From NCBI GenBank assembly GCA_021397845.1, contig CM038052.1, positions 44,352,949 to 44,416,948 of the forward strand: a DNA stretch of 64,000 bases, written 5' to 3'. The position numbers and the translations under genes were made by a program. This document shows positions 8,982-20,164 of the stretch, in pieces. Below the pieces are notes generated by a model. The model worked only from the letters and a program-made list of their open reading frames with translations. It had not been told where the DNA came from and made no database searches. Source of the stretch: Areca catechu (taxonomy: Eukaryota > Streptophyta > Magnoliopsida > Arecales > Arecaceae). The number at the start of each line of letters is the position of its first letter. Within the stretch, counting starts at the first letter, position 1.

Positions 8982-10673
8982 CTAGGTTTGACCTTGGGTT
9001 GGAGGAGGGCATGCAGAGCATGAAAACTTATTATGGATGCCTAGTGGGTGCCATAAGGTCTTCCAGAAGTAGGTGGCAAACCTAATAGGTTCTGACACAT
9101 GGTTTACTCTAAAGGCTTCGACAAAGTATACTTGGATGGTGTAAGAAGCATTGGAAGTCCTAGAGAAAGGGAGGAGATATGAGGTGGAGTCTCGAATTAC
9201 CTGTTGACTAAAGGTGGTGACCTGAAGGTTTGAATGGTGATCTATGAGTGTCAACTGGTCATCCTTACGAAAGGAAAAGTTTGCTACTCCCAGGAATGGA
9301 TCAAGAGATGGTTCGGGAAGTAGCCTAGGACATGTGATTGCCATAGTTAAGGTTTGTTCTCTAAGCAAATAATGATCCACTTTCTCAAGAACTGGATTAG
9401 AGAATGATTCATGGGAGGGCCTATGGATGATGACCTCAAGACTTAAAATTTGACCTATGGGTGCGGAAAGGTATACTCTATAGAAGGGTAGGTCAGTCAT
9501 GCGAAGGAAGCGGTCTGGTGCCATAAGGAGGACTTCTACAGGACTGGGTGAATCAATCTGCTCAAGACAAGGATGTTCAACTGAGATTACGGGAGAGACC
9601 TTAGTGGCTGGGCATGGGACAAGGTCCAATTGTAAGAGGCTTGATTCAGTCATCCTAAGGAGAGGATCTACCATAGGGTGGGCAAACTTAAACAGTTCAG
9701 TGCCAAGATCTTCAATTGGTACTTGGGGAATGACTGTCATTAGAGGGTACGAACTGATAGCTCGGGCTAACACTATGAGTTCTTCCTAGGGGTATTTGAC
9801 TAAAGGAACCTGATTCTCACAAATCTCTTGAATTTCTGAACTAGGTCCTACCACTTGGTTGCTCTCCAAGGTCTCCTCAGGTAAGGAACCAATAGTATCG
9901 ATGTCACATTCTTCAAGTTCTTCCCCCTCATATTCATCAACTAGACTCAAGCCAGCATCATATACTTCCTCGATGCCATCTTCAATGGGTTTCGGGTCAG
10001 TGGTAATCGGGTCAACTGATTCTAGGCTTGTCATACCTAACCTTTCTTCCTCATTGGTAGGCTTGGGTTCTCCCTCATTAATGTCATCCTTAGGATTCTT
10101 ACAACTTAGCTGTGCACAAGCCAGTCCTATGCATGGGCACTGATTAGATTTATGGCCTCTTTCTCCACAAAACAAACATTCTTGCGATATAGGAACCTGG
10201 GTCACACTGGGTTTCAAGCTAGTAGAGGCCTTACTTGGGCATGGGTGTGGATCTAAATGGTTTGATCTAGAAGACATGGGTTGTTGAGTGACTGGTCTAG
10301 AATATTGTAAGGACCTCTCATAGACACGATCCACACTATAGATATCATGGTTAGGCTTCCTAAGGTTATGCTCGGGATCACAGTATAAGGTCCTCCTAGG
10401 CTCCTGGCATGGATGAGGTTGGGGCCTATTAAATTTTAGATCAAGGGTCCAATTTTGATGTCTACGTTTCTCAAGTACTTGGACTCGATCCCTAAGCTGG
10501 GTAAAATTCTCATGGACTTGTTCTTTACACTGGGTAACAGTAGCAGTCATATCCTGACTCAATTTGTTCATACTTTCAGTAAGAGCTCTAACCATGGCCT
10601 CTAAATCAGGTTGGGTTTGACCAGGTTGGTAGGGTACTCCATTCCGGGTATACATGATGATGCAAGCAAACAC
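8982..10673 (-). pseudogene. gag-integrase fusion frame of element C (one in-frame stop)
   Basis: One continuous frame of about 563 codons is broken only by a TAG at about 9787. The better start is probably the second methionine (10655, MYTRNGVPYQ), which matches MSTRSGVSYH in A. Residues 20-80 are coiled and glutamine-rich. A CCHC zinc knuckle, CLFCGERGHKSNQC, follows at about residues 165-178, then an acidic stretch (YDAGLSLVDEYEGEE). Near the C-terminus the frame passes into RFATYFWKTLWHPLG...QGQT. In B the matching FTSYFWKTLWHLLG...DGQTE lies in the integrase core between the second Asp and the Glu. So protease, RT, RNase H and most of integrase were deleted. Unlike A and K it lacks the Arg/Pro repeats. 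Confidence 0.7.
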
Positions 10674-11574
10674 ACAGATGTGACTAGACTAAAGCGACTA
10701 CTGGCTCACTAGACCTAGAGTCCAAACTAGATGCCCAATCAGAGTGGCAAGCTAGCCTGTAGTAACTCGGGACTCAGCCAGGCAGGTGTAAGGGGAGTGT
10801 TAGGTCCCTAATTGCCAATCCTAGACACCAATCAGTGATTGGCCAGGTAGGCGGACCAGCACACAAGTCCTTCGGGACGTAGTCCCTGAACCACCGTTCT
10901 AGACACTGAGTACAAAGCACACACAGAGTAACTAGACAAACTGACTCAACACTAGCCTTGACCCGACTTGTTGATGTCCCTAGCCCACTAGGGCAAATTA
11001 AGTCTAATAAATTTTAAAGTTAGGCTTAGGATCGAATGAGGGGGTGGTGGTTGTGGGCTAAGGAGATGTTATCAACTCCTCCCCTTATCTTAGATGCTCA
11101 AATGCCCTTAGGATGAGTTAGGAGATGTTCACTCAAGATAAATGAATTGCAGAACACAAAAACAAAGTTGCAGTAATTTAACTCTCAGAAACTTCACGGA
11201 AACCAATAAATCATAGGAAAATTTTGTAAAATAGATTTAATTATACTGGTTCCATCAAAATAAAAATCATGCAATTCGGAGTTACCTGCACTGAGAAACA
11301 ATTCCTGCAACAAGATAGTTACAGACTGAAAACAGGGTGCTTCCCCCGTTTACAATTCCTGCTACGAAGTTGTAACCCAACGGATCCCCTACACGCCCTA
11401 GGAACACCCCATGGAATGGGAAGAGGAGGTTTGCACCTCGCTTCGTTCCTAGGACCGAACGTCCTGGGGAGTCTACTTCGAGCAGACAAAGTAAAAAGGA
11501 GAGACACTTAAAACAAGCAAGCAAAATAGAAACCCTAGACTGGGCTCTGATACCAAAATTGATGCAGAATGAAA
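10674..11574 (-). other. 5' leader of element C
   Basis: Untranslated region between the primer site and gag. The part at 10680-11045 is conserved with the leaders of A and K. I see no gene in it. Confidence 0.55.
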
Positions 11575-11636
11575 GCTCTGATACCAAAATTGATGCAGAA
11601 CGAAAGCTCTGATACCAAAAATGATGCAGAACAAAA
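11544..11636 (-). repeat. Three tandem 31-bp units, each with a primer binding site
   Basis: The complement of TGGTATCAGAGC occurs at 11544-11555, 11575-11586 and 11606-11617, exactly 31 bp apart. Each is followed by TGATGCAGAA, the LTR end sequence. The last copy lies within the 5' LTR. Confidence 0.85.
11575..11586 (-). promoter_or_regulatory. Primer binding site of C (initiator tRNA-Met type)
   Basis: The minus strand reads TGGTATCAGAGC, a perfect match to the usual plant Met-i primer site, four bases from the LTR end at 11591. It is the middle of three copies and is chosen because it gives a 5' LTR with the same internal 31-bp copy as the 3' LTR. Confidence 0.75.
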
Positions 11637-13284
11637 GAGATGATGTGATGTGGAAGTAAATTAAAATTAATGTATTTTTTTTTATTTATTTATTTTCAGA
11701 AGTCGGCTTTGACTCAAAGGAAAGATAAACTACTGTTGAAAGAAACTAAGAAATGACAGAAAGCACAATTAAAAGGAGTGGATTATCAGAGTAACTCAGA
11801 AGTAGGATCGCTGGGGATTGAGAAACCCCCAGACCTAGGGCTTACTCCTCTTTCAAGAAACAGACGAAGAGAGAAGAGAAGGTTTTATACCTGACTGTGA
11901 TATCTCTCGTTGCTTCAATTGAAGGACACTCTCGAGCAGATTGTAGGATCCTTGGAGATGGGGTATCTTCGTAATGGATCCTCGGATTGTAGTCCTATGG
12001 CAAGGTTGGCCTTCTTCTCGAACTCAGGATCTGGAGGAAGAAGAACAAAAAAAAAGAACCAGAAACTCAAAGAAAGACACTGACCTGAGGACTTAATGAA
12101 GATTGTTGGATGTAGAAGTTCCGGAGATCTTGATACTGATCTGACTCTTCGTTGAACTTGCTCTATAGTTGAAACAGTTGATCTGAACCTGGATGCTGGT
12201 GGCTGGCCTCTATGTGGAAGAGAGGGGCCGTGGGATGTAGATGAAAAATTAGGGTTTGGTGGTGGTGGAGTAGAGATGGGTGGACTAAGCTAGGGTTTTG
12301 GGGTTGGAGATCTCACACCTCCTCAAGGTTCCTAGGGAACCCGGATTTACTCCCTCACGGAGCTCAACACCTGAATACAAGTGCGGAAGAGAGAAACACA
12401 AAGTTGCTCACACAGAAATTGATTTCATTTATCATTTTTTTTTTTTAAATTCAAGAGTTACATAGAGTTGAATATATAGACATAACAAAGAAATAAAATT
12501 TTATACATTTTCCATGTGGGACTAATAGGACTAACCCATACTTTAGGCATCAAATTCTCTTCCCAAGACTCCTTCCATTAGTGGGCAGCCCAAAAACTCC
12601 AAGAAAACTTGAAAATCAGCTCCAAATGGCAGGTTATGGGGGTGTCTCCTAGTATCTCTCCATGAATCAAGGATTTTCCCTTCATGGTTTGGCTCATTTG
12701 GACACCTCCTAGTCTTGCTCCACAAGTTTAGGCTTCTTCCTTTCATGGCTTTGGCACTTTTGGAAACTTTTGGGTGCCTCCTTAATTTTCTCCCCAAGAC
12801 ATGCTCTTTTCCCTTTTATAACTTGGATTTTTATGGAACATTATGGGGCACCTCCTTGATCCTCTTTTCAAGAAAAATTCTTGCCATCCTGGCTTGGGTT
12901 TATCTGGAAAGAAGTTGTCTCCTCCTTGGATTGAGGTATCTTGATGGATTTCTCCCCCAAGTGGTGCAAGAAAAAAGAACCTGCTTACTTGAGGCGTGGG
13001 GACCAAGGTACACTGGATGGAGATGTGGCAGGGAGTGCGGCACCCACTTGTAGCTGGAAAATGTGGTGCCCTATGGCAAAGGGAATGACACCTACCTGGG
13101 CCTTGGACTTGGACTGAGTCAACATGACCCAACAAAAATTGAAATGACAAAATTACAGACTCAAAATTGAGTTGATCAGGTCAACCCTTATTACAAAACC
13201 AGAAAATCCTAATTCTTTGGGCAAGGTCAATCAGAGATCCAGATGGAGCCCTGAAGTCTTCTTCTGAGTCTGGTGCCCGCACCA
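11591..13284 (-). repeat. 5' LTR of C
   Basis: It matches 6370-8070 end to end, starting with TGATGCAG on the plus strand and ending with GCCCGCACCA at 13284. It is followed by GGCTA, the second target-site copy, and then by the interrupted J gene. Short open frames in it mirror those in the other LTR and are not genes. Confidence 0.85.
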
Positions 13285-13289
13285 GGCTA

Positions 13290-13643
13290 CCTAGGAGAAA
13301 TACCGGGCCCAATCTCTTATGGCCAAGTTGGAGGTGGCGAGAGAGAGGGTGACCGCCATCGAGAGGAGGGCCGCCACAGCAGAGAAGAAGGCCGTTGAGG
13401 TAGCCGAATCGGTGGAGGCGGCAAAGAAGGAGGCTGCTAAGGTGGCCAACCAGGTTTAGGTCACCAAGAAAGGGGCCGCAGAGGTGGGGCAAGGTACAAG
13501 GCCTCTGAGGTGTTCATCACTAAGTTCCATAAAATGGCGGCGGACTCCTTTTAGGGTTTCATGTACCTCCGATCTAAGATGGAGGGCATCATTCCAGACA
13601 AGTGCCACAGCTTGCTCACGCACCCTGGCGCTTCGGGCTCAGG
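13290..13643 (+). pseudogene. Antisense accessory gene of J, exon 3, second part
   Basis: It continues the coiled coil in frame with 6081-6369 (EKYRAQSLMAKLEVARERV, then alanine/lysine-rich heptads), with TAG codons near 13296 and 13458. It then has a segment ending GFMYLRSKMEGIIPDK. Element I has GFRMCREKVGAFYPEI at the matching place, and in both copies a stop codon stands just before GF. The frame is then cut by M. Confidence 0.6.
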
Positions 13644-14436
13644 TGGTGGGGATACCAAGATCAGACACAGATCCCAGGATCCCATATGGTTTAATTAGTC
13701 ATGTGTCAAAGCTTTGAAAATTTTGTAATCAATTAAGATTGAGTTCTGTAAAAAAAGTTTAGGTTAGTTGATTTATCTCAACCCTCAACCTTAGTCCAGT
13801 TTTGAGTCTTGCACTTTAGCCATGAGTCCAGTATAAGTCAAGATTTTGTACAAGAGAGGAGGTTACCCTATTTTGGAGTTCCACCAGGCCACATTCAAGA
13901 GTCAGAGGCCACTACATCAACTTATTGAATTTTGTGTGACACCACAGGATTCAAGATGCCTTCCAGAAACCTTGATTCCTTCCAGATGCCCTCCAGATGC
14001 CGAGATTCCATTCCAGATGCCAGAGTATATTCCCAGACTAGGGCATCCAAGATTTCAGAGGTCCACCTGCATCCTAGCCCAAAGAAATCAAACCCAGGCA
14101 CCAAGCCCAAGCCCTTAAGAAGCAAGATACCAGGAAATATTCTTGCTACCAGGCTACAAGGCCATCCCAGCTTCCAGAGGCCCAAGCACCTTTAGGAAGG
14201 CCGCTTGCTACTCCTAAAAGCCCAACATGCCCTCCTAGGCATCCTAGAAGTGTTGACCAAGTCCAAGAGGTGTCCTTAAGTGAGAAGGAGAAGACTAGTC
14301 TAACCTAGTTAGGATTTATGTTTCTACTTGCTTTATGATTTGTAATTCTAACCTAGCTAGGAAAGGACATGTAATCTAACTAGGAAAAGGCTTGTTAACC
14401 TACGTGTAACCCTATTTAGAGAGGGCATGGGAACTC

Positions 14437-14443
14437 TATAAAT
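14437..14443 (+). promoter_or_regulatory. TATA box of M LTR
   Basis: TATAAAT in the context GGGAACTCTATAAATACCCC, shared with the F LTRs (for example 43184-43190). Confidence 0.5.
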
Positions 14444-14766
14444 ACCCCACCCCTCCTCCTCTTGTAATCAATTTTTCCTTATGAATACAATTTGCTGAAA
14501 TTTTGAGACATTGTCTTGTTCTTGTATTTGGTTTTTATTCTTGAGTGCTCTCCTTGTGTACCCTGGCCAAATCCCTACTGCCCTAGTATCCTTTTGCATC
14601 TTTGAAGACCAGCCACACCCAAGGAAAGGAAGCCTAGCTGCCATTCAAGATAAGGAGCTTCTTCCTCCCCGGCTGCTAGCTTTTAACCCTAACCTCGATT
14701 TCAATCAAACCCTAATTTCTTTACTTTTATTTATTTGTTATTTTGATTGACCCCTGACACTTGTAG

Positions 14767-14923
14767 GATCCCCGAGGTGTTTCACCTTCTCAGGGGAGGC
14801 TTTCCTTGCCTTCAGACAGAGTCCAGATCAGCCATCTGATTCAAGGAACTGAAGCTTCTTCTTCCAAGCTCCAATCAGAGTGTGAGTGATCCCTTATACT
14901 GCAAAGTTTTCAATCTCTGACTG
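14767..14923 (+). other. Exon-like block in M LTR
   Basis: A 157-bp block between ACTTGTAG (ends 14766) and CTG|GTATGA. Its length and place match blocks in A, B, F and L. Confidence 0.4.
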
Positions 14924-15188
14924 GTATGAAACCTTCCCTTCTCTTTATATCTATTTTGATGAAGATAAACTATCCTAATCTAGGAGTTTCTCAATTCTTG
15001 GGTCCTGGAATTTATTATATTGCATGAGTTTGCCTGCGATACGATGATTCTTTGTATTGCTATTCCTTATACTAGTTCTTACTTAACTTTGGGAATCTAG
15101 CCTACAAATTAAATTATAAAAAAATATAAAAAAATTAGTTTACTATTTTTTCTTACATGTTTAGCAATCTTAGAGTCATCCCGCATCA

Positions 15189-15430
15189 TCGACCTGAATC
15201 CTGACTTGGGCATTGCAGAGGAGCCGATTGCTACCTCCGACCTAGCTTCGCCGGTGATGGTCGTCGAGGCCGAAGTCATGCTGTTGGAGGCTCCAGAAGA
15301 TAATGCCCTGCTGTGCACCATCCTAGGAAGGAGCCGGCCAAGTAGAATAGGGGATTTATGTAATTCTCTTTTTCTTCATGCTTCTGATCTGGGCTACCCG
15401 GCATGTCGGGGCCTGGCAAAAATGTACTAA
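15189..15430 (+). pseudogene. Antisense accessory gene of J, 3' end
   Basis: An open stretch rich in Ala, Glu and Pro (DLNPDLGIAEEP, VMVVEAEVMLLEAPED) resembles in composition and place the C-terminus of the accessory gene in I (62220-62010, minus strand). The true stop is unclear; a TAG in another frame occurs near 15346. Confidence 0.45.
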
Positions 15431-15954
15431 CTTACCCCGTATTAACGAAAGTTCTTTTCAGTCATCCTGGGCTAGAGTCTTTTCTCTTCTCTTTTCTTCT
15501 TCTTTCTTTCTCATTTTTTTTTGTGTACTCTGTCAATCTTCCCTTTCCTCCCCGACTGCCTGTGTGCAAGTACTTGTGCAGGCACCTAGCCTTGAAGTAC
15601 CAAGTGTCCGGGCTCTTCTCCGCCGAGTCTTGAATAAGCAAGGGAGTTAGGAAGGGTTGTTGAGTCATTCCCACCTCACAGGTGAAGTGGTTGAAAGGTT
15701 CCAAGTGCTTTGCTTGATGAGGTATGTTCGATCTCGACCGAGACCAGCTCCAAGTGCGCACGACAAGGCCTAGCTCGGAGATTGCACTTATTGGAAGCGC
15801 CAGGTGACTGTGAGGTGCCGGGCTTCAGGAGTTTTTGGGCTTTTATGCTGGACCGGAGTCTGGGCTTTAGAGCCGCACTGTGAGTCAAGTGATAGATGGC
15901 AGACTTCTTGGGAGTTCCACTAGCATCTCTGGACTGTGAGCATGTTGCCAAGCT
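15431..15954. other. J: non-coding stretch after the accessory gene
   Basis: A pyrimidine-rich segment at 15470-15555 and otherwise unremarkable sequence. I see no gene or transposon end in it. Confidence 0.4.
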
Positions 15955-16290
15955 TTGGGATTTTCTGGGCTTTGGTACCGAATCGAAGTCCAGTCTTGAG
16001 TGCCGATTTTCATAAGTCTCTAGTCTTTGGTGCCGGATCGGAGTCCAGTCTTGAGTGCCGGGCTTCATAAGGCTCCGATCTTTGGTGTCGAACTGGAATC
16101 CGATCTTGAGTGCTGGACTTCATAAGTCTCTAGTCTTTGGTGCCGGATCAGAGTCTGGTCTTGAGTGCCATGCTTCATAAGTCTTCGATCTTTTATACCA
16201 GATCGGAGTCCGGTCTTTACTGCCGGAGGGTTGGACTCCGGGCTTTGGTGCCGGAGGGTTGGACTCCAGGCTTGGGTGTCGGAGAGCTAG
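15955..16290. repeat. Tandem repeat of about 56 bp in J
   Basis: About six degenerate units built on TCTTTGGTGCCGGATCGGAG and CTTGAGTGCCGGGCTTCATA. They lie on the pol side of the accessory gene, the same architectural place as the 120-bp repeat array of element I. Confidence 0.7.
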
Positions 16291-16292
16291 AC

Positions 16293-18078
16293 TGATGCAG
16301 AACGAAAACTCTGATACTAAAATTGATGCAGAACAAAAATATGGAATGCAGAAGCAAATTAAAATTAATGTATTTTTTTTTCTAATATATTTTCAGAAGT
16401 CGGCTTAAACTCAAAGGAAAGTTAAACTAAATTGAAAGAAACTATATAATAATTGAAAGCACAATTCAAAGAAACTAGATTATCAGAGTAGTTCAGAAGT
16501 AAAGGATCGCTGGGGGTTGAGAAACTCCCAGACCTAGGGTTTCGCTCTGAACTTTCAACAGGACAGAACTAAAGAGAAGGGAAGGGTTATGTACCGGGCA
16601 GTGATCTTCACAGAGTTTGGTGGAAGGACTCTCTCGAGCAGATTGTTGGATCCTCGGATTCGGATATCTTCGCAATGGATCCTCCAATACTGGTCCTTTG
16701 GCAGGGTTAGCTTCTCCTGAACTCAGGATCTGGGAAAGAAGAAGAACAAGTTAAGGAACCAGATACTCAAAGAAAGGATTTATCAGATAAGAAGAACTTG
16801 AAAATTGATGTTGCTGAAATCCTGATTCTCCTGGATGCTGATCTGACTTCCTCTGGGATTTGCTCTGTATTCGAAGTAGCTGATCTGGACCCGGATGCTG
16901 GTGGTCGGCCTCTACTTGGAAGAGTGGGGCCGTGAGATGATGAGGTAGATTAGGATTTGGATGATTGGTGGAATGAAGAAGATGATGGGCGGCTAGGGTT
17001 TGGAATTGAAGTGGCTAACCTAGGGTTTTGGTAGGGTTTGGAGATCTCACACCTCCTCAAGGTTCCTAGGGAACCCGGATTTACTCCCTCACGGAGCTCA
17101 ACACCTGAATACAAGTACGGAAGAGAGAAACACAAAGTTGCTCACACAGAAATTGATTTCATTCATCAGTAAATTCAAGAGTTACATAGAGTTGAATATA
17201 TAGACATAACAAAGAAATAAAATTTTATACATTTTTCATGTGGGACTAATAGGACTAACCCACACTTTAAGCATCAAACTCTCTTTCCAAGACTCCTTCC
17301 ATGAGTGGGCAGCGCAAAAACTCCAAGAAAAGTTGAAAATCAGCTCCAAATGACAGGTTATGGGGGTGTCTCCTAGTATCTCTCCATGAATCAAGGATTT
17401 TCCCTTCATGGTTTGGCTCATTTGGACACCTCCTAGTCTTGCTCCACAAGTTTAGGCTTCTTCCTTTCATGGCTTTGGCACTTTTGGAAACTTTTGGGAA
17501 CCTTCTTGAATTCCTCCCCAAGACATGCTCTCTTCCCTTTTATAACTTGGATTTTTATGGAACATTGTGGGGCACCTCCTTGATCCTCTCTTCAAGAAAA
17601 ATTCTTGCCATCCTAGCTTGGGTTTATCTGGAAAGAAATTGGCTCCTCCTTGGATTGAGGTATCTTGATGGATTTCTGTCCCAAGTGGTGCAAGAAAAAA
17701 AAAGGAACTTACTTCTTGTGGTGTAGGGACCAAAGACACTGGATGGAGATGTGGCACCTCCTGGACTCTGGCATGTGGCTGGGAGTGTGGCGCCCACTTG
17801 CTTGGGCCTGGGAGAAAAAATGTGGCACCCTGGACCTTGACTTGACTGAAAAAAAGTGGCACCAACCTGGAGAAGACCTAGACCACTACTAGGACTTGTA
17901 CCGAGTCAACATGACTCAACAAAATTTAAATTGCAGGGAAATACAGACTCAAGACTAAAATTGAGTTGACCAAGTCAACCCTTATTACAAAACCAGAAAA
18001 CCCTAATTCTTCGGGCAAGGTCAATCAGAGATCCAGATGGAGCCCTGAAGTCTTCTTTTGAGTTTGGTGCCCGCACCA
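16293..18078 (-). mobile_element. E: C-family LTR, probably a recombinant between two elements
   Basis: A 1786-bp LTR with both ends intact, TGATGCAG on the left and GCCCGCACCA on the right, similar to the LTRs of C. It also carries the 31-bp duplication (TGATGCAG at 16293 and 16324). Its left flank is J (TAGAC) and its right flank is family F (TTAGG), so there is no target-site duplication. An exon-like block lies at 16595-16729 and a minus-strand TATATATTC at 17195-17203. Its right part is probably the 5' LTR of K. Confidence 0.75.
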
Positions 18079-18820
18079 TTAGGCCAGTACAAGTCTAGGT
18101 TAATACAAAAGGAGAAGCACCAAAGCAGAAGTCAAAGCAAAAGCCCATAAAGCCTTCATACATGAACATTCCAAGGCCACCCCAGAATATTACTCTTCCA
18201 GGCACCCCAGCCCAGAAGTCCAACTTTAAGTGAAGCCCATGGCATCCTAGGTATATTCCAGTCCAACTTCAAATGGGTGCCAAAGAGTTTCCAACAAACC
18301 AGGGGACATATACCACGCCCATGCTCCAAACCATGGAGGCCGCCCAAGTCTTGCACCAAGCCCATTGGAGGCTGCCCCTTGCTACCCAAATTCCATACCC
18401 AAAGCCACTTGGCATCCAAGCCAAAAGAAAGCACCATGACCAAGTCAAAGGAGGAGAGGAGTCCCATTCAAACAAGGAGATTATGTTCTAGTTTTATTCA
18501 AATTATTTACTCCTTGTTCTAAACAACCTTGTAATCCTTCTCCCTATCGAATTCTGTATTCCTATCCTAACTAGGAGAGGGCATGGGAACATTTATAAAT
18601 ATCCCATCCCTCTCTCACTTGTAATCAACTCTTATTCATGAATCAAAACTCTGTTTAAATTTTGTTAAGCTTGTGTTCTTATGTATTCTCTTGTTGAGGT
18701 GTGTGAGTGTTACTTGTGTGCCATAATTTCTCCAAGCCCTAGCTACCCAAAGCATCTTCTTCCAAACCCTAATCCACCCCAAAGAGAAGAAGCCCTAGGC
18801 ATCCATAAGCAAGGAGTCTT
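18079..18820 (+). repeat. F LTR a, first part
   Basis: It matches F LTR b from 35136 onward (TTAGGCCAGTACAAGTC) and LTRs c and d. About 221 bp of the LTR start are missing and should lie left of the window beyond K. It is cut at 18820 by L2 and continues at 31094. Confidence 0.8.
18816..18820 (+). repeat. Target site duplication of L2, left copy
   Basis: GTCTT, repeated at 31089-31093. Joining the flanks restores the F LTR sequence seen in b, c and d. Confidence 0.85.
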
Positions 18821-20159
18821 TGATGTGGGCATCAGGGTTTGACTTGAGCCCTTCAAGCTTCGGGGGATCTCTGATTAGGGTTCTGTGTTTATCGAGTCCT
18901 GTAATAAGGCTGTCAGCCTCTAGTTTATTTGCTTAAATGGAGTCTGTACCTCGACCCATCGGGTCGAGCTGAGTCTTGTAATAAGTCGGGCCGAGTCTAA
19001 GCCCATGAAGTCTTTAGTGGTTCAAAAGTTAAGTCTCTTTTAAGCCTAACAAAGGCAAGGAGACATGTCAGCTCAGGGCCCACCTTATCTGCTTATGTGG
19101 TGCACTGAGGTGATGACATGTGGTTTGTTTTGGGCGCCCAAGAAAGGGGACCACTCACATGATCCATGCCCCCCTTCCCCTCCCCTCTTCAAGCTCTCTT
19201 CCAATCTAGGATGGGCGGTCATGGAAAGAAGTTTCAAATCCCTTGATGCATGCCTCCACTCAAGACTCCTTCCATAAGGAAGTCAAGCAAGAAAGGCATC
19301 CTCCATTCTCCAACTGGAAAGAAGTTTCAAATCCCTTGATGCATGCCTCCACTCAAGCCTTCTTCCATAAAGAAGTTAAGCAAGAAAGGCATGATCCCTT
19401 GATGAAGTTAAGCAAGAAAGGCATGGTGAAGACATCAAGCCTCAATCCAAGCCTTCTACCAAAATAAGCCATGCAAGGAAGGAAGGTCAAAGACCAATCC
19501 CCCTCTCCAAGCTCCAGTCATGCCACACCTTGGATTATTCCCATTTGGTCGTCCTTGAATCAAGCCAAGAAAAGTCAAAGTGGGACAAATCCCTCCAAGC
19601 TAGCCTCACTTCATATTTTCTACCAAAACCAAGCAAGCAAAGAAGGAAGTCCAAGGAGCAACTCCCCCACTCCAAGCCAAGCATCATGCCATACCAAGCT
19701 GGTCGGCCAAGAAGAAAGCTCTCCAAAGCTTGGGCGCCACTTTCAAATTGAGTTGTATTTTGGGTTCAAATTTTGAATGGGTTTTCTTTTGAATTTTGAA
19801 TGTATCTTTGGGTACCTATTTAAAGGACCCAAACACCTCTTTGTAAAATGGAGTTGATGAATACAAAAAAAAAAAAATTTCGAGTGTTTTCTTCTCCAAT
19901 CCTCTGTCTCCCTAGACTAGGTTGTGAGTGAGTGAAACTCTTCCTTCATCCCCAGGGATGTCGAGTGGTGTGAGGCCACGTTCCTTCGCCTGAGGGCGTC
20001 GAGTGGTGTGAGGCCACGTTCCTTCGCCTGCGGGCGTCGAGTGGTAGGAGGCCATAATTCCTTCATCCTCCGCGATGTCGCGGGGTGCGAGGCCCCAAGT
20101 TATCAACTTCGATTTCGGACTCCAATCGGATACCGGGCTCTAAGCCCTGTTTCTCTACC

Positions 20160-20164
20160 CTAAC
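20160..20164 (+). repeat. Target site duplication of A, left copy
   Basis: CTAAC, repeated at 30613-30617. Removing A rebuilds TCTACCCTAACCCTATT exactly as in L1 near 1300. Confidence 0.9.

Larger units (their letters stand above)
6370..13284 (-). mobile_element. C: non-autonomous chromodomain-type gypsy element
   Basis: A complete 6.9-kb element on the minus strand: 5' LTR on the right (11591-13284), primer site, leader, gag-integrase fusion frame, integrase tail with chromodomain, and 3' LTR on the left (6370-8070). The two LTRs are of near equal length (1701 and 1694 bp) and look very similar by eye, so insertion was fairly recent. There is no protease, reverse transcriptase or RNase H, so movement would need enzymes from another element. 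It sits inside the accessory gene of J. Confidence 0.85.
13644..15188 (+). mobile_element. M: solo LTR of a family related to A and F
   Basis: It starts TGGTGGGGATACC (compare TGGTGGGGACACC in A) and ends CCCGCATCA. Inside it has text shared with A and B (CCTAGCCCAAAGAAATC at about 14075), a TATAAAT box at 14437-14443 and an exon-like block at 14767-14923. There is no internal region. The flanks TCAGG (13639-13643) and TCGAC (15189-15193) are at best a decayed 5-bp duplication, so the exact ends are less certain than for the other elements. It sits in exon 3 of the J accessory gene. Confidence 0.65.

Noticed and set aside
11544..11636. Possible tRNA gene fragments (GCTCTGATACCA)
   Set aside because: Only the 12-base complement of a primer binding site is present. 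There is no tRNA arm structure.
15431..15954. A further transposon between the J accessory gene and its tandem repeat
   Set aside because: No terminal motifs or target-site duplication were found. It is most simply J sequence.
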